Shown piece after piece: positions 61,281 to 64,000 of a stretch of DNA of 64,000 bases (the stretch's first letter is position 1; the number at the start of each line of letters is the position of its first letter). Source of the DNA: Caldimonas mangrovi (GTDB lineage Bacteria > Pseudomonadota > Gammaproteobacteria > Burkholderiales > Burkholderiaceae_C). A model generated the notes under the pieces. It did no database searches. It worked only from the letters and a program-made list of their open reading frames with translations, and was not told the origin of the DNA. The stretch covers positions 84,023 to 148,022 of the forward strand of contig NZ_JAMKFE010000012.1 in the NCBI RefSeq assembly GCF_023721835.1, in the 5' to 3' direction. Both the position numbers and the translations under genes were made by a program.

Positions 61281-62027
61281 TCACCCGGCCTCCTGCCGCG
61301 GCACCTCGAACAGCCGGAAAGCCGGTTGGTCGGGATAGGTGCGCTGCAGCAATGGCTTGGCGACGTTGTAGACCGGAATGTTGTTGACGGTGCGCCCTTC
61401 CGGGCGACCGCGGTGCGCGTGCCCGTGGAACACCGCCGTCACCGGGTAATGGATCAGCGGGTCTTCCAGCCGGCTGGTGCCGAGGAAGGCGAAGATCTCC
61501 ACCGGCTCGCCCTCGACGGTGCCGACGATCGGCGAATAGTGCAGCAAGGCGATGCGCTGTGGCGTGCGCAGCTTCGCGAGCGCCGTCTCCAGCTTCAATG
61601 CCTCCTGGATGGCCTCGTTGACGAAGGCCTTGATGACGCCCTCGCCCCACGGCCCGAGCGCATAGCGTCCGTAGCCGCCGGCAAAACCCTTGGCGCCCGC
61701 GATGCCGACGCCGTGCACCTCGCAGGCCTCGCCGTCGAGCACGGTGATGCCGGCGTCGACGAGGATCTTGCGCACCTCGTCCGGGTGGCCGGACTCGTAG
61801 TCGTGGTTGCCGAGCACCGCCACGATCGGGACCTTCGCGACGGCCAGTTCCTCCACCAGCACGTGCGCCTCTTCGGCCAGCCCGTAGTCGGTCAGGTCAC
61901 CGCACAACAGGATGACGTCCGCCGCTTCGGCGGCCTGCGCGAACAGCGGGCGCAACGTGCCGGCCGCATCTTTCTTGCAATGCAGGTCGCCCACGGCGGC
62001 AAAGCGCACGCTTCCTTGTAAGTCCAT
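61281..62027 (-). CDS. Metallophosphoesterase
   Basis: 248 aa calcineurin-like phosphoesterase. Metal ligands are DLHC (AAVGDLHCKKDA), GDLTD (LLCGDLTDYG), GNHDYE (AVLGNHDYESG) and the later HYSP (ALLHYSPI) and GHAHRG (VFHGHAHRG). AAGGACGGG lies before the ATG at 62027. Substrate unknown. It is divergent from the nucleotidyltransferase-like gene. Confidence 0.88.
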   Translation of the reverse strand: MDLQGSVRFAAVGDLHCKKDAAGTLRPLFAQAAEAADVILLCGDLTDYGLAEEAHVLVEELAVAKVPIVAVLGNHDYESGHPDEVRKILVDAGITVLDGEACEVHGVGIAGAKGFAGGYGRYALGPWGEGVIKAFVNEAIQEALKLETALAKLRTPQRIALLHYSPIVGTVEGEPVEIFAFLGTSRLEDPLIHYPVTAVFHGHAHRGRPEGRTVNNIPVYNVAKPLLQRTYPDQPAFRLFEVPRQEAG

Positions 62028-62157
62028 GTACCCGTCCTTTCCTGTAGATCGCGGCGCTTGCCGGTAGGAATCACCGTATGCGGCCAGGGGCCTCTGCATC
62101 AGGTGCAAGGCACGTCTTTTGCGGGTACAGGCAATCATCATTCCTCGATTGGCCGCC

Positions 62158-62994
62158 ATGCCCGACGCGCCCCTGACGCCACCTTCCTGCGACGATCTCG
62201 ACCCGGACACCGCCGCGTTTTACCGGCAGGTGCTCGAGATCCTTGATGACACCGGTGTTTCCTTCCTGGTCGGAGGGGCATACGCCTTCGCCTGCTGTAC
62301 CGGGATCGAGCGGCAGACGAAAGATCTGGACCTGTTCCTGCGCCGCGCCGACTACGAACGCGCGGCCCGGGCCTTGCGGGCGGCAGGCTATCGAACCGAC
62401 ATGGCCTACCCCCACTGGCTGGCAAAGGTCTACGCGGGCAAGGAGAGCAAGGAGTTCATCGACCTGATCTTCAATTCCGGCAATGGCGTTACCGAAGTCG
62501 ACGACGACTGGTTCCGCCATGCCGGGGAAGTGCCGCTGCTCGGCCGGCGGGTCAAGGTCTCGCCGGTGGAGGAAATGCTCTGGTCCAAAGCCTTCATCAT
62601 GGAGCGCGAACGCTACGATGGCGCCGACGTCGCACACCTGTTGCGCGCCCGTGCCGGTGACATCGACTGGCACCGTCTGCTCGATCGCTTCGGCGCCCAC
62701 TGGCGCGTGCTGTTCAGTCACCTGGTGCTGTTCGGCTTCATCTACCCGGACGAGCGCAATCTGATGCCCGGCTGGGTGATGAGACGCCTGTCCGACCGCC
62801 TGCGGCTCGAGGAGGAGACACCTGCGCCGCAGGACAAGGTCTGCGAGGGAACGCTGCTGTCGCGGCAGCAGTATCTGAGCGACGTCGAGGAACAGGGCTA
62901 CCAGGACGGCCGGGTCGTCCCGCACGGCAACATGAGCGAAGAGGAAATCGCGCTGTGGACCGAGGCGATTCCCGAACGGCGCTCCACGCCGTGA
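62158..62994 (+). CDS. Nucleotidyltransferase-like protein, 278 aa
   Basis: FLVGGAYAFACCTGIERQTKDLDLFL (about 34-60) matches a nucleotidyltransferase-fold GG..A and D.D motif, where Asp-Leu-Asp supplies metal ligands. Such proteins modify small molecules or serve in toxin-antitoxin-like systems, but no partner is seen here. A GTG at 62119 is an alternative start. The C-terminal half is helical with no recognised motif. Confidence 0.7.
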   Translation: MPDAPLTPPSCDDLDPDTAAFYRQVLEILDDTGVSFLVGGAYAFACCTGIERQTKDLDLFLRRADYERAARALRAAGYRTDMAYPHWLAKVYAGKESKEFIDLIFNSGNGVTEVDDDWFRHAGEVPLLGRRVKVSPVEEMLWSKAFIMERERYDGADVAHLLRARAGDIDWHRLLDRFGAHWRVLFSHLVLFGFIYPDERNLMPGWVMRRLSDRLRLEEETPAPQDKVCEGTLLSRQQYLSDVEEQGYQDGRVVPHGNMSEEEIALWTEAIPERRSTP

Positions 62995-63007
62995 GTTTGA
63001 GGGGCCC

Positions 63008-63019
63008 GCCCGGCCGGGC
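63008..63019. repeat. GC-rich 12-bp palindrome at the IS junction
   Basis: GCCCGGCCGGGC is a perfect palindrome ending one base before the TA at 63020-63021 next to the IS630-family left end. It may be the tail hairpin of the nucleotidyltransferase gene. Confidence 0.45.
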
Positions 63020-63021
63020 TA

Positions 63022-64000
63022 GTGTCCTGTCGCAAAAATATCTTGCATTAATTTTGCATGTCCTCCGGTACATTGACGGCCGGAGAACGACGATGCACCT
63101 GCGTGAAGACGCGACGATCGAGTTGAGCCAAGAGCAGCGCGCCGAATTGGAGAAGGTGGCGCGTTCGCGGCGCACACCACAAGCGGTTGCGCAGCGTGCT
63201 CGCATCGTGCTGATGACGGCCGATGGGATGTTGCCAGGAACCATCGGCGAGCAACTCGGCGTGTCGCAGCCAACGATCCGCAAGTGGCGCGCGCGATATG
63301 CCGAGCAAGGGTTGCCAGGATTACGTAGTGAGCCGCGGCCAGGTCGCCCGAGGACGCTGGACGATCAGCGAGTCGCGGACTTGCTGAACCAAGCGCTGCA
63401 GACGCGTCCGGCCAAGCAGACGCATTGGAGCGTGCGCAGCTTCGCCGCCGAGGCGAACATCAGCAAGGACATGGCACACCGGCTATTCCGAGCGACCAGC
63501 ATCGCCCCTCATCGCTCACGCAGCTTCAAGTTGTCCAACGACCCAGCCTTCGTCGAGAAGGTGCGCGACATCACCGGCCTCTACCTCAATCCACCCGATC
63601 ACGCGCTGGTTCTGTGCGTCGATGAGAAGAGCCAGATTCAGGCGCTGGAGCGCACGCAGCCTGTGCTGCCGATGGGATTCGGCTACGTCGAAGGCGTCAC
63701 CCACGACTACGTTCGTCACGGCACGACCACGCTGTTCGCCGCGCTCGATGTAGCCAACGGGCAGGTCATCTCGCGTGTTCGAGCGCAACATCGGCACCAG
63801 GAGTTCCTGGACTTCCTGCGCCAGATCGACAAGCAGACGCCGCCTGAGCTGGAGCTGCATTTGATCGTGGACAACTACGTGACCCACAAGCACGCCAAGG
63901 TCAAGGCGTGGCTGGCGCGCAACCCGCGATTCCACCTGCACTTCACTCCGACCTACAGCTCCTGGCTCAATCAGGTCGAGCGTTGGTTTGCGCTGATCAC
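63022..64000 (+). mobile_element. IS630-family insertion sequence, left part only
   Basis: The element begins near GTGTCCTGTCGC, just after TA at 63020-63021, as expected for IS630 elements that duplicate TA. The first 70 bases are A/T-richer than the surroundings. The right end lies beyond the window, so terminal repeats cannot be compared and the exact boundary is approximate. Confidence 0.75.
63093..64000 (+). CDS. IS630-family transposase, 3' end outside window
   Basis: 302 codons, open to the window edge. An N-terminal HTH (about 28-70, AQRARIVLMTADGMLPGTIG, then VSQPTIRKWRARY) and a second HTH-like stretch (about 95-150) precede a DDE core: Asp177 (CVDEKSQ), Asp260 (IVDNYVTH) and Glu296 (NQVERW), with 35 residues between the last two. 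It moves the element by cut-and-paste at TA. Less G/C at third codon positions than its neighbours suggests recent arrival. Confidence 0.9.
   Translation, partial: MHLREDATIELSQEQRAELEKVARSRRTPQAVAQRARIVLMTADGMLPGTIGEQLGVSQPTIRKWRARYAEQGLPGLRSEPRPGRPRTLDDQRVADLLNQALQTRPAKQTHWSVRSFAAEANISKDMAHRLFRATSIAPHRSRSFKLSNDPAFVEKVRDITGLYLNPPDHALVLCVDEKSQIQALERTQPVLPMGFGYVEGVTHDYVRHGTTTLFAALDVANGQVISRVRAQHRHQEFLDFLRQIDKQTPPELELHLIVDNYVTHKHAKVKAWLARNPRFHLHFTPTYSSWLNQVERWFALI

Noticed and set aside
1..64000. CRISPR array or prophage
   Set aside because: No regularly spaced repeats, cas genes, integrase or phage structural genes were seen. The only mobile element is the IS630-family end at the right edge.

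Overview
The window reads as chromosomal DNA of a GC-rich betaproteobacterium of order Burkholderiales, probably from the Rubrivivax/Leptothrix/Caldimonas-like group. This rests on strong G/C bias at third codon positions, betaproteobacterial gene sets (type IV minor pilins of fimT-pilV-pilW-pilX-pilY1-pilE type, a monofunctional RelA with degenerate HD domain, ispD-ispF, ompR-envZ, 3-hydroxybutyrate dehydrogenase) and a cobalamin locus under a B12 riboswitch. The genus is inference.

Region 1 (about 1-10.9 kb and 19.5-24.9 kb) is accessory and looks like a type III secretion (T3SS) satellite without any structural injectisome gene. It holds a TPR+AraC regulator with the architecture of HrpB/HrpX (2893-4356), low-complexity secreted-like proteins (364-1806, 1893-2429, 10278-10928, 21556-22710), a protein that reads as two tandem CesT-like chaperone folds (8344-9282), a receiver/membrane sensor/OmpA-lipoprotein set (5201-8010), a degenerate histidine-kinase-like protein (19533-20723) and two tandem OmpR-type regulators with defective receivers (22987-24869). 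Three perfect TTCG-N16-TTCG motifs (the hrpII/PIP box bound by HrpB/HrpX) lie in the correct orientation upstream of 364, 8344 and 22710. One is followed 32 nt later by a TANNNT -10 element. This is the most interesting signal in the window.

Region 2 (10.99-19.4 kb, minus strand) is the type IV minor-pilin operon fimT-pilV-pilW-pilX-pilY1-pilE, preceded by a NarL-type response regulator/HisKA_3 kinase pair that splits the accessory material in two.

Region 3 (25-44 kb) is core or housekeeping DNA: spermidine-synthase-like protein, tRNA-Val(GAC), relA, an alpha/beta hydrolase, bdhA, a SIMPL-domain protein, ompR-envZ, ispDF, mfd, serB, a hemerythrin-like protein, two flavin split-barrel proteins (one fused to GAF), rraA, an Lrp/AsnC regulator and an EamA exporter.

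Region 4 (44-57 kb) has a secreted galactose-oxidase-like copper-radical oxidase with discoidin-like domains. It is followed by a cobalamin uptake and late-biosynthesis locus: riboswitch-btuB-btuC-btuD-cobO-cobB on plus, cbiB-cobC/D-btuF on minus, cobQ on plus. Genes for the nucleotide loop (cobU/P, cobT, cobS) are not in the window.

Region 5 (57-64 kb) has a small membrane protein, a secreted M28 peptidase, a MurA-family paralogue, a DUF1579-type protein, a metallophosphoesterase, a nucleotidyltransferase-like protein and the left part of an IS630-family element that runs off the right edge.
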